Source: Myxococcota bacterium
Lineage (GTDB): Bacteria > Myxococcota_A > Polyangia > HGW-17 > JAJRWW01
NCBI GenBank assembly: GCA_024276595.1
Contig: JAJRWW010000237.1
Location: 1 to 11,685, forward strand
Direction: 5' to 3'
DNA length: 11,685 nucleotides
In this document: piece by piece, positions 5,517-11,685 of the stretch
Layout of the letters: the number at the start of each line of letters is the position of its first letter
Numbering within the stretch: position 1 is the first letter of the stretch
Notes under the pieces: model-generated
What the model saw: the letters and a program-made list of their open reading frames with translations, nothing else
What the model was told of the DNA's origin: nothing
Databases searched by the model: none
Program-made: the position numbers and the translations under genes

Positions 5517-5977
5517 GAGAGGCCAGCCGTGTGGCAGTTCTGGTGGTCGGCGTTGGGGAGGTCCCCAGCGCTCTGGTGGGGGCGGCGGAGCAGGTGCTGG
5601 GTCCGCTGGAGGGGGTCCGCGCCCTGTGCTTCGAGCTCGCTGGCGGGGCCGAGGGGATCTTCGAGCGCCTTCGCGAAGGCGTGGAGGCCATGAACCAGGG
5701 CAAGGGGGTGCTCATTCTGGCGGATCTGTGCGGCTCCACCCTGGCCAACGCCGCGTTTCGCCTGGCCTCCCAGCGACCTGACTGTGAGGTGCTCTGCGGC
5801 ACGAACCTCCCCATGCTCATGAAGCTCTTCTCCGTGGATCGCCGCCGCCTGGACGCGCGGGGGCTGGGGGAGGCGTTGGCAGACACCGGGCGACGGGCGA
5901 TCAACCTCTGCAGCGACAGGTGCTGCGGGGCGGACATGGGCCGTCCGGCCATGGCCGAGGGAGAGGTTCACAAGTGA
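5513..5977 (+). CDS. PTS EIIA(Man)-like domain protein lacking the phosphoacceptor histidine
   Basis: EIIA of the mannose family normally accepts phosphate from HPr on a histidine near residue 10, in a THG-type motif after the first strand. This 154-residue protein keeps the fold signature: first strand RVAVLVVGVGEVPSALVGAAEQVLG, central GVLILADLCGS (65-75), and GTNLPMLMKL (96-105). The position of the active His is Val14 (codon GTT 5552-5554). The only histidine in the whole protein is His153, next to last. It also has seven cysteines (39, 73, 91, 95, 133, 137, 138), three of them in CSDRCC near the C-terminus. It therefore cannot take part in standard His phosphotransfer and is probably a regulatory or sensor derivative. 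It sits between rapZ and HPr, exactly where an active EIIA(Man) gene stands in related gene orders. The start is ATG 5513 (ATGA overlap). The fold call is good; the function is unknown. Confidence 0.85.
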   Translation: MREASRVAVLVVGVGEVPSALVGAAEQVLGPLEGVRALCFELAGGAEGIFERLREGVEAMNQGKGVLILADLCGSTLANAAFRLASQRPDCEVLCGTNLPMLMKLFSVDRRRLDARGLGEALADTGRRAINLCSDRCCGADMGRPAMAEGEVHK

Positions 5978-6258
5978 GCGAGGGTCTGCGCGCCGAGAGA
6001 GAGGTGGAGGTGACCAACGAGCTGGGCCTCCACACCCGCCCGGCAAAGGAGTTCGTGCAGACCGCCAGCCGATTCTCGGCCAGGATAGAGGTCTCCAAGG
6101 GAGACGCCGTCGTAAACGGCAAGTCCATAATGGGGCTCATGAGCCTGCTGGCCCCCAAGGGCACCATCCTGAGGATCGTGGCCGTGGGAGAGGACGCCCA
6201 GGAGGCGCTGGAGGCACTGGAGGACGTGGTGGCCAACCGATTCGGAGCTGTGGAGTGA
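5974..6258 (+). CDS. ptsH: Phosphocarrier protein HPr
   Basis: HPr carries the phosphoryl group from EI to EIIA domains on a histidine and is regulated by serine phosphorylation. The 94-residue product has the active-site motif GLHTRPA with His20, and NGKSIMGLMSL with Ser51 as the HprK site. The spacing of 31 residues between His and Ser equals that of B. subtilis HPr (15 and 46). The extra five residues at the N-terminus are a short leader. GTG 5974 is chosen because it overlaps the preceding stop as GTGA, follows GAGGGAGAGG (5957-5966), and gives a normal length; the in-frame upstream ATG at 5920 would lie well inside the preceding gene. Both phosphorylation sites are intact, so this HPr can be controlled by EI and by HprK from the same operon. 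NPr would be an alternative name, but the HprK-type Ser region favours HPr. Confidence 0.95.
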   Translation: MSEGLRAEREVEVTNELGLHTRPAKEFVQTASRFSARIEVSKGDAVVNGKSIMGLMSLLAPKGTILRIVAVGEDAQEALEALEDVVANRFGAVE

Positions 6259-8117
6259 CTGGCGGGAGCACGCGGGTGCTCCGCGGCATCAGCGCTGCCC
6301 CGGGCATCGCCTGCGGTCCGGCCTTCTTGCTGGAGCGCCAGCGTCTCAGGCCGGTGAAGCGCCAGCTCCAGGCCAATGAGCTGGACGATGAGGTGGAGAG
6401 GCTGCTGGACGCCTTGAACAGCAGCTTCATCCAGGTGCGGCGCCTCCGGGACGACATCGCAGGGGACCACGAGGATCCCCATGAGATCCTGGACGCCCAG
6501 GCGGAGCTCCTGCGGGACCCCCAGCTCTCCGATGAGCCGACGCGTTTGATCCGCGACGAGTCCATCAACGCGGAGTGGGCCCTGGACCGCATCCTGCGCA
6601 GGCTCCGCTCCTTCTACGAGGACAGCGACGACCTGTACCTGCGGACGCGCGGGGAGGACATAGATCACGTGCGGCGTCTAGTGCTCCAGAACCTGGCGGG
6701 CCAGGAGCCGATCCTGCGCAAGATCCCCGAGGGTGCGGTGGTGATCGCCCGTCGCCTCAGCCCCGCGGACGTGGTGCAGCTTCATCGGGCGCGGGTGGCC
6801 GGTCTGGCCATCGACCGGGGTGGTCGCACCTCGCACACGGCGCTCATGGCGAGGGCCTTCGAGATCCCGGCGGTGCTGGGGCTGAAGGGGGTCTGTGCCA
6901 AGGCGCGAAGCGGGGAGATGGTGGCAGTGGACGGGCTGGAGGGGGCCGTGCTGCTCTCTCCGACCGGGCGGCAGCTCGAGAGGTTTCGGGAGCGGGCTCT
7001 GCGCTTCGAGCAGGTGGAGCAGGAGCTGCTCAAGGATCGGGACAAGCCGGCGGTCTCCGAGGACGGCGCCGTCGTTCGGCTGCTGGCCAACATGGAGCTG
7101 GCCGAGGAGGTCGGGTTCGCCCTCGCCCACGGCGCCGAGGGGGTGGGTCTGTACCGCACCGAGTTCATGTTCATGGGGCGCAGCACCCTGCCGGCAGAGG
7201 GGGCCCACATGGTGGACGCGGTGAAGGTGATGGTGGGGATGGAGGGGCGGCCGGTGACCTTTCGGACCTTTGATCTCGGTGGCGGGGAGAAGACCTCCGA
7301 CCTGCTGCGGATCCCCAGCGAGGTCAACCCCGCCCTGGGGCTCCGCTCCATCCGCCTGGCCTTCAGGGAGGGGAGCGTTTTTCGCTCTCAGCTCAGGGGC
7401 TTGCTCCGGGCCTCCAGCTCCGGGCGCATGAAGATCATGTTCCCCATGATCTCGGGGGTGGAGGAGATCCGGCAGGCCAAGCGGCTCCTCTGGGAGCAGC
7501 GGGAGGACCTCCTGCGGCAGGGCTACAAGGTGGCCGAGGACATCGAGGTGGGCATAATGGTGGAGATGCCCTCGGCGGCAATGATCGCCGACCTGCTGGC
7601 AAAGGAGGTGGACTTCTTTGCGATCGGCTCAAACGACCTGATCCAGTACACCCTGGCCATCGACCGGTCCAATGAGCTGGTGAGCTACCTGTACCACCCC
7701 TTGCACCCGGCCATCTTGCGGCTCGTTCGCAACGTGATCAGGGCTGCCCACGACGCGGGGATCCAGGTGAGCCTCTGCGGAGCCATGGCGGGGGACCCCC
7801 TCTTCACGCTGGTGCTGGTGGGGCTGGGGCTGGACGAGCTCTCCATGCCGGCGGCGGCGATCCCCCACATCAAGCGAATCGTGCGCTCCTCCAACGCCAA
7901 GGAGGCCCAGGATCTCGCCGAGCACCTGGTGACCCTGCCCACGGTGGAGGAGACCGAGGCGGCGGTGAGGGAGGCCATGATCCCGCGCTACATCGAGGAG
8001 ATCCCCGAGGATCCCGGCTGGGAGGTGGACATTCGGCCGGGGAGCGGCACCTACGCCTCTGGGGAGCCTGGCGCAGGCCCGCGGGGTGGAGGGGGTGCTC
8101 CGGAGGGAAGCGAGTGA
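6255..8117 (+). CDS. ptsI: PTS enzyme I (phosphoenolpyruvate-protein phosphotransferase)
   Basis: EI takes phosphate from PEP and passes it to HPr in the cytoplasm. The product is 620 residues, longer than the usual 570-590. The N-terminal HPr-binding/phosphohistidine domain (about 1-225) has the active site GGRTSHTALMAR with His194. The C-terminal TIM barrel (about 255-545) has GLYRTEFMFM (R301, E303), RTFDLGGGEK (337-346), FFAIGSNDLIQYTLAIDRSN (N460, D461) and LCGAMAGDP with the acid/base Cys508. The GGGEK segment appears to be one residue longer than the common GGDK. There is no GAF domain, so it is PtsI and not PtsP. The last about 30 residues are a Gly/Pro-rich low-complexity tail (GSGTYASGEPGAGPRGGGG) outside the enzyme fold. 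GTG 6255 overlaps the HPr stop as GTGA. All catalytic residues are present. Confidence 0.96.
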   Translation: MTGGSTRVLRGISAAPGIACGPAFLLERQRLRPVKRQLQANELDDEVERLLDALNSSFIQVRRLRDDIAGDHEDPHEILDAQAELLRDPQLSDEPTRLIRDESINAEWALDRILRRLRSFYEDSDDLYLRTRGEDIDHVRRLVLQNLAGQEPILRKIPEGAVVIARRLSPADVVQLHRARVAGLAIDRGGRTSHTALMARAFEIPAVLGLKGVCAKARSGEMVAVDGLEGAVLLSPTGRQLERFRERALRFEQVEQELLKDRDKPAVSEDGAVVRLLANMELAEEVGFALAHGAEGVGLYRTEFMFMGRSTLPAEGAHMVDAVKVMVGMEGRPVTFRTFDLGGGEKTSDLLRIPSEVNPALGLRSIRLAFREGSVFRSQLRGLLRASSSGRMKIMFPMISGVEEIRQAKRLLWEQREDLLRQGYKVAEDIEVGIMVEMPSAAMIADLLAKEVDFFAIGSNDLIQYTLAIDRSNELVSYLYHPLHPAILRLVRNVIRAAHDAGIQVSLCGAMAGDPLFTLVLVGLGLDELSMPAAAIPHIKRIVRSSNAKEAQDLAEHLVTLPTVEETEAAVREAMIPRYIEEIPEDPGWEVDIRPGSGTYASGEPGAGPRGGGGAPEGSE

Positions 8118-8605
8118 AGGGGGGCGGTGCGCTGCACGTGAGGCCCGCGGAGGCCGGCGACCTGGAGCGCCTCCGCGCGCTCTGGCGCCAGGTGGACGCT
8201 CTGCACGCACAGATTCGCCCGGACTTCTTCGCGAAGGGCTCCCAGGGCAGGCGCTCCCATGAGTACCTGGGTGCTGTGCTGGCCGACCCGAACCAGGACC
8301 TGCTGGTGGCCGCGAGGGGCGGGGATGTCGTGGGCCTGGTCCACCTGCAGCTCTACGACACACCGCCGAGCCCTCTGTTTGCCAGCCGGCGCCGGGCCCA
8401 CGTGGAGGACCTGGTGGTGGATGGGGACCACCGGCGGCGGGGGATAGGCACGGCCTTGCTGGCAGCAGCCGAGCGCTGGGCGCGGGGCAAGAACGCCCAG
8501 CAGGTCGTCTTGACGGTCTGGTCGGGCAACGACCCGGGCCTCGCCTTTTACGAGGCGCAGCACTTTGCAACCGTGAGCCGGGTGCTGGCCAAGGAGCTGA
8601 GGTGA
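8114..8605 (+). CDS. GNAT-family N-acetyltransferase
   Basis: GNAT enzymes transfer an acyl group from acyl-CoA to an amine on a small molecule or protein. The 163-residue product is one GNAT domain. It opens with HVRPAEAGDLERLRALWRQV (first strand and helix). It has VEDLVVDGDHRRRGIGTALL at 97-116, with the acetyl-CoA binding R-x-x-G-x-G at R107-G112, then VVLTVWSGNDPGLAFYEAQHF, the typical final strand and helix. The start is GTG 8114, overlapping the ptsI stop as GTGA and preceded by GGAGGG (8102-8107). The substrate cannot be told. The position between ptsI and the outer-membrane protein, with 4-nt overlaps on both sides, suggests co-expression and possibly a modifying role on a partner of this operon, but that is inference. 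Confidence 0.9.
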   Translation: MKGGGALHVRPAEAGDLERLRALWRQVDALHAQIRPDFFAKGSQGRRSHEYLGAVLADPNQDLLVAARGGDVVGLVHLQLYDTPPSPLFASRRRAHVEDLVVDGDHRRRGIGTALLAAAERWARGKNAQQVVLTVWSGNDPGLAFYEAQHFATVSRVLAKELR

Positions 8606-11550
8606 GCAGGCGGGCGCGTCGGCGGCGCCGCTGCTGGTGGGCGGATGCGCTGGCGGTCCTGGTTGTGGGGTGGCTCCTGGTGGCGGCCGTGCCGGGGGAG
8701 GCCCTGGCCGGGGATCCATCCCTGCGCTGGCGCACCCTGCGCACCCCGCACTTCGAGGTGACCTTCTACCTGCGGAACCTGCGTGCCGCCCGGCGGGTGG
8801 CGGTGCTGTGCGAGACGGCGCACAAGCTCCTGGCTCCGTTCATGAGCCACAGCCCCAGCCGCAAGACGCGGGTGGTGCTCACCGACTACACGGACGGCGC
8901 CAACGGCATGGCCATCACCATCCCCAGAAACGTGATGCAGCTTTTTTTGAGCGCACCTGACTCCATGTCCACGCTCAACGACTTCGACGACTGGCTCTTC
9001 GGGCTCATCGTCCACGAGTACACCCACGTGCTGCACCTGGACACCATCGGGGGCGTGGCCAGGATAGTCAACTGGATCTTTGGCAAGACCCTCTCCTTCA
9101 ACCACCTCCAGCCGAGCTGGTTCATCGAGGGGCTGGCGGTATACAGCGAGTCTCGCTTCACCTCGGGTGGCCGCAACCGAAACGCCTTCTACGACATGTA
9201 CCTCCGCATGGGGATCCTCTCTGGCAAGTCCCAGTCCATGGGGGAGATATCCTCTGCCCCGGTTCGCTTTCCCCACGGCACAGCCGCCTACCTCTACGGG
9301 TCGCGGTTTCTGAAGTACCTGGCTGCGCGCTTCGGCGAGAAGAGGCTTGTGAAGATCGGCCACGACTACGGCAGCGAGTGGATCCCATACGGCTTCAACA
9401 AGATCGCCCGGCGGAACCTGGGTGGCAAGGGCTACGTGCGGCTCTTTGCCCAGTGGAAGCGACACCTGCGTCGCCGCTACTCCCTCCAGGCGCGCCTGGT
9501 GAGGCGGCGGGGGATCACCAGGTCTACCCGCATGACTCGAACCGGGGACTACACCTTCTGGCCGCGCTTCTCCCCCCGGGGAGGGTGGCTGGTGGTCGCC
9601 GACGACGACGGCTACTCGGATCGCGCCTTCAAGAGGCTGGACCTGAGCACGGGCAAGCTGACGAAGCTGATCCGCCTGGAGCCGGGCGGCTCTCCTTCCT
9701 TCACCCCGGACGGGCGCCGGATGGTCTACAGCCAGATGGAGGTGCACAAGGCAGTGTACGACTACACGGACCTGTTCGAGCTGGATCTTGGCACCCTCAG
9801 GGCGAGGCGGCTCACGCGCGGGCTTCGCGCCAGGGAGCCGGACGTCTCCCCGGACGGGCGCAAGATCGCCTGCGTGCTCAACCGGCGGGGCACCACCCAC
9901 CTGGCGCTGCTGCCCTCTGCCGGGCTCCCCCATGGCCGCCACCCGACGATCCTGGTGCGGAGCGCGCACCTGGACCAGGTGGCCACCCCTGCCTGGTCCC
10001 CTGACGGCAGGACAATCGCATACTCCGGCTGGACCAAAGGGGGGTATCGTGACCTGTACCTCGTGGACGTGGCGACGGGCAGGGTGCGTCGCCTCATGAA
10101 GGACCGGGCGCAGGACCTGACGCCCACCTGGTCCCCCGACGGCAAGACCATCTTCTTCAGCTCCGACCGCACCGGCATATACAACATCTACGCCATGGAC
10201 GTCTCCACGGGCAGGCTGCGGCAGGTGACCAACGTGATCGCAGGCGCCCTGCAGCCAGCCTTGTCCCCTGACGGCAAAACCCTGGTGTACGTGGGCTTTA
10301 CATACGCCGGCTATGACCTGTTTCGCATGAAGCTGGAGCCCTCGCGGTTCCTTGCGCCGCTGCCCTATGTGAGCGATCGGCCCCGGCAGAAGCTCCCCAA
10401 GGTTATGCTGCCCGACCTGAGGGTTCACGGGTACAACCCCCTCCGCTCTCTCTATCCCGAGGCCTGGTGGTGGGCGGCCGGCTTTGCTCCCGGGAGCCAG
10501 AGCGTGACGCTGCTGCTGTCGGGCAACGACGTGGCGGGGCTGCACGCGTGGGATCTCCAGGTGGGCTACAACTTCGCATCCCAGGGAGTGTCCGCCGTCC
10601 TCGGCTACTCCTACACCCAGCTCTGGCCCAGCTTTGGGCTCACCTTTGCATACTCCAGGGGCCCCCGCGGCGGACTCACCGTGAACGGGCTTCCGGAGGA
10701 GTACACGGAGCAGTCGGTTACGGGGCAGCTAAGCATGGGTCTGCCCATCATGCGCTCCCGTCGCTTCGGCTCCGCCTCCATCACCCTCCACTACCGGTTT
10801 CTGCACTTCGGCTCCGTGGATGCCGACCCCTTGCCCCTGGATCCTGGTGAGGAGCTCCCCTCCATACCGGAGTCCGGGCTGCTCTCCAGCGTGGGGATCA
10901 GGCTGAGCTACTCCAGGATCTACGGCTATCGCTACTCGGTGAGCCCCGAGAGGGGCCGCACCTTGGGCGTGGCGGTGAGCGCCGCCCACGAGCTTCTTGG
11001 ATCCGACTGGCGCACCATCGCCGCCACGTGGTGGTGGGTGGAGTACCTGCCCATGCCCTGGCTTCGCAGCCACGTGCTGGCCCTGCGGCTGGCCGGCGGC
11101 ATCTCCAGGGGAAACCTGCTGCGCAGGGGCTACTTCTGGGTGGGCGGCATGCCCAACCAGGACCTGCTGCAGTCCCTGCTGGATGTGGCCCCGGTGGGAG
11201 GCGCCTATCTACGTGGCTATCCTCCGGGCGTCACATGGGGAGACCAGTATCACCTGCTCAACGTGGAGTACCGCTTCCCCATCGCCTGGCTCAACTGGGC
11301 TCCCCAGACCTTGCCCCTGTACTTTCGCCGCCTCTCGGCGGCGGTGTTTTGCGACGTGGGGCAGGCGTTCTTCGGGGAGCTTGACGCCGAACGGCTAAAG
11401 GAGCTCAGGGTGGGCGTGGGCGCGGAGCTGCTGGTGGACCTGGTGGTGGGCTACTACCAGTGGCTCACCTTCCGGCTCGGCTACGCATACGGATTCATGG
11501 CGAGGGGTGGGCACACCTACTACTTCCTCTTCGGTGTGCCATTTGGGTGA
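8602..11550 (+). CDS. Outer-membrane fusion: MA-type zinc peptidase, six-bladed TolB-like propeller, Omp85-type barrel
   Basis: The 982-residue product has an arginine-rich start, a hydrophobic core (about 14-30) and a likely signal-peptidase cut after ALA at 34-36. Residues about 37-310 form a gluzincin-like domain: HEYTH at 138-142 (two zinc ligands and the catalytic Glu139), with E176 in WFIEGLAVYSES as probable third ligand. This spacing resembles peptidase MA-2 families. Six PD40/TolB-type repeats follow, with S/T-P-D/R-G turns near residues 324, 368, 416, 466, 511 and 555, so one complete propeller (about 314-600). From about 611 to 982 lies a beta-barrel with the Omp85 RGY loop motif in YLRGYPPG (R871-Y873), then LLNVEYRFPI and an aromatic end VPFG. 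No POTRA domains are seen. GTG 8602 follows AAGGAG (8591-8596) and overlaps the GNAT stop. It is probably secreted by Sec, with the barrel in the outer membrane and the protease and propeller in the periplasm. Substrate and role are unknown. Confidence 0.88.
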   Translation: MSRRARRRRRCWWADALAVLVVGWLLVAAVPGEALAGDPSLRWRTLRTPHFEVTFYLRNLRAARRVAVLCETAHKLLAPFMSHSPSRKTRVVLTDYTDGANGMAITIPRNVMQLFLSAPDSMSTLNDFDDWLFGLIVHEYTHVLHLDTIGGVARIVNWIFGKTLSFNHLQPSWFIEGLAVYSESRFTSGGRNRNAFYDMYLRMGILSGKSQSMGEISSAPVRFPHGTAAYLYGSRFLKYLAARFGEKRLVKIGHDYGSEWIPYGFNKIARRNLGGKGYVRLFAQWKRHLRRRYSLQARLVRRRGITRSTRMTRTGDYTFWPRFSPRGGWLVVADDDGYSDRAFKRLDLSTGKLTKLIRLEPGGSPSFTPDGRRMVYSQMEVHKAVYDYTDLFELDLGTLRARRLTRGLRAREPDVSPDGRKIACVLNRRGTTHLALLPSAGLPHGRHPTILVRSAHLDQVATPAWSPDGRTIAYSGWTKGGYRDLYLVDVATGRVRRLMKDRAQDLTPTWSPDGKTIFFSSDRTGIYNIYAMDVSTGRLRQVTNVIAGALQPALSPDGKTLVYVGFTYAGYDLFRMKLEPSRFLAPLPYVSDRPRQKLPKVMLPDLRVHGYNPLRSLYPEAWWWAAGFAPGSQSVTLLLSGNDVAGLHAWDLQVGYNFASQGVSAVLGYSYTQLWPSFGLTFAYSRGPRGGLTVNGLPEEYTEQSVTGQLSMGLPIMRSRRFGSASITLHYRFLHFGSVDADPLPLDPGEELPSIPESGLLSSVGIRLSYSRIYGYRYSVSPERGRTLGVAVSAAHELLGSDWRTIAATWWWVEYLPMPWLRSHVLALRLAGGISRGNLLRRGYFWVGGMPNQDLLQSLLDVAPVGGAYLRGYPPGVTWGDQYHLLNVEYRFPIAWLNWAPQTLPLYFRRLSAAVFCDVGQAFFGELDAERLKELRVGVGAELLVDLVVGYYQWLTFRLGYAYGFMARGGHTYYFLFGVPFG

Positions 11551-11685
11551 AGCGGCACCGCTCCCGCACGAGCCGCGCAAGCTGCGCCAACACCGTTAGC
11601 CCTCGGCGCTGCTGGGATCTTCACCGCTGCTGGTGAAGCTGCTTGCACAAGGAAGCTCCGGGAGAGCATTGCCTCCCGTGGGGAG
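11551..11685. other. Non-coding end of window with small hairpins
   Basis: No convincing gene is seen after the outer-membrane protein. Two perfect stems stand out. CTTCACC (11619-11625) pairs with GGTGAAG (11632-11638) around a 6-nt loop. CGGGAG (11659-11664) pairs with CTCCCG (11673-11678) around an 8-nt loop. Neither is followed by a T-tract. They may be the 3' end of the operon or the beginning of a structured RNA or leader that continues outside the window. I compared it by eye with RNase P, SRP and tRNA patterns and found no match. Confidence 0.35.
11619..11638 (+). terminator. Hairpin downstream of the eight-gene block, weak terminator candidate
   Basis: A perfect 7-bp stem, CTTCACC with GGTGAAG, and a GCTGCT loop lie 69 nt after the last stop codon. 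The lack of a U-run makes intrinsic termination doubtful; Rho-dependent ending is equally possible. Confidence 0.25.

Noticed and set aside
7629..8744. Minus-strand open frame (371 codons) across ptsI, GNAT and the last gene
   Set aside because: Arg/Pro/Ala/Ser-rich shadow translation spanning three real genes; no motif.
8548..10545. Long minus-strand open frame (665 codons)
   Set aside because: It lies antisense to the outer-membrane protein in GC-rich sequence, where stop codons are rare. The translation is rich in His/Pro/Gly/Val without any family motif, while the + strand frame carries clear domains.
1..11685. CRISPR arrays, insertion sequences, tRNA or rRNA genes
   Set aside because: No regularly spaced repeats, transposase motifs, terminal inverted repeats or tRNA-like cloverleaf patterns were seen on either strand.

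Overview
The window is GC-rich and densely packed. Every credible gene lies on the + strand. The content points to a Gram-negative deltaproteobacterial-type genome (Myxococcota or Desulfobacterota in the broad sense). The reasons are an Omp85-type outer-membrane barrel, the conserved order rpoN - hpf - ptsN - hprK - rapZ - EIIA(Man) - HPr - ptsI, and the pairing of an HPr kinase with a long-form hibernation factor. No species can be named from the sequence.

Layout. Positions 2-694 hold the C-terminal glutaminase half of CTP synthase (pyrG), cut by the window edge. A 233-nt spacer follows, with hairpins and possible short upstream reading frames. Then come rpoN (sigma-54, 928-2382), a 158-nt spacer that can fold into two hairpins, and long-form hpf (2541-3128). 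A strong hairpin just after hpf and a sigma70-like promoter candidate suggest that a new transcription unit begins at ptsN (3245).

From 3245 to 11550 eight genes run without a break: ptsN, hprK, rapZ, an EIIA(Man)-like gene, HPr, ptsI, a GNAT acetyltransferase and a very large outer-membrane protein. Six of the seven junctions are 4-nt stop/start overlaps (five GTGA, one ATGA). The seventh is a 2-nt gap. Translation of the whole block is probably coupled.

Function. EI (His194) and HPr (His20) form the phosphoryl relay, and PtsN (His67) is a plausible acceptor. HprK can phosphorylate HPr on Ser51. RapZ is an ATP/GTP-binding regulator. No EIIB or EIIC sugar permease is visible, so this looks like a regulatory PTS. 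The EIIA(Man)-like protein lacks the phosphoacceptor histidine (Val14 at that place) and is cysteine-rich, which makes it a likely non-phosphorylatable regulator.

The last gene is the most unusual. It encodes a 982-residue protein with a signal peptide, an HExxH...E zinc-protease domain, a six-bladed TolB-like propeller and a C-terminal Omp85/BamA-type barrel with an RGY motif but no POTRA domains. Its attachment to a nitrogen/carbon-PTS operon is the best candidate here for an undescribed system. The final 135 nt contain no recognisable gene, only small hairpins.
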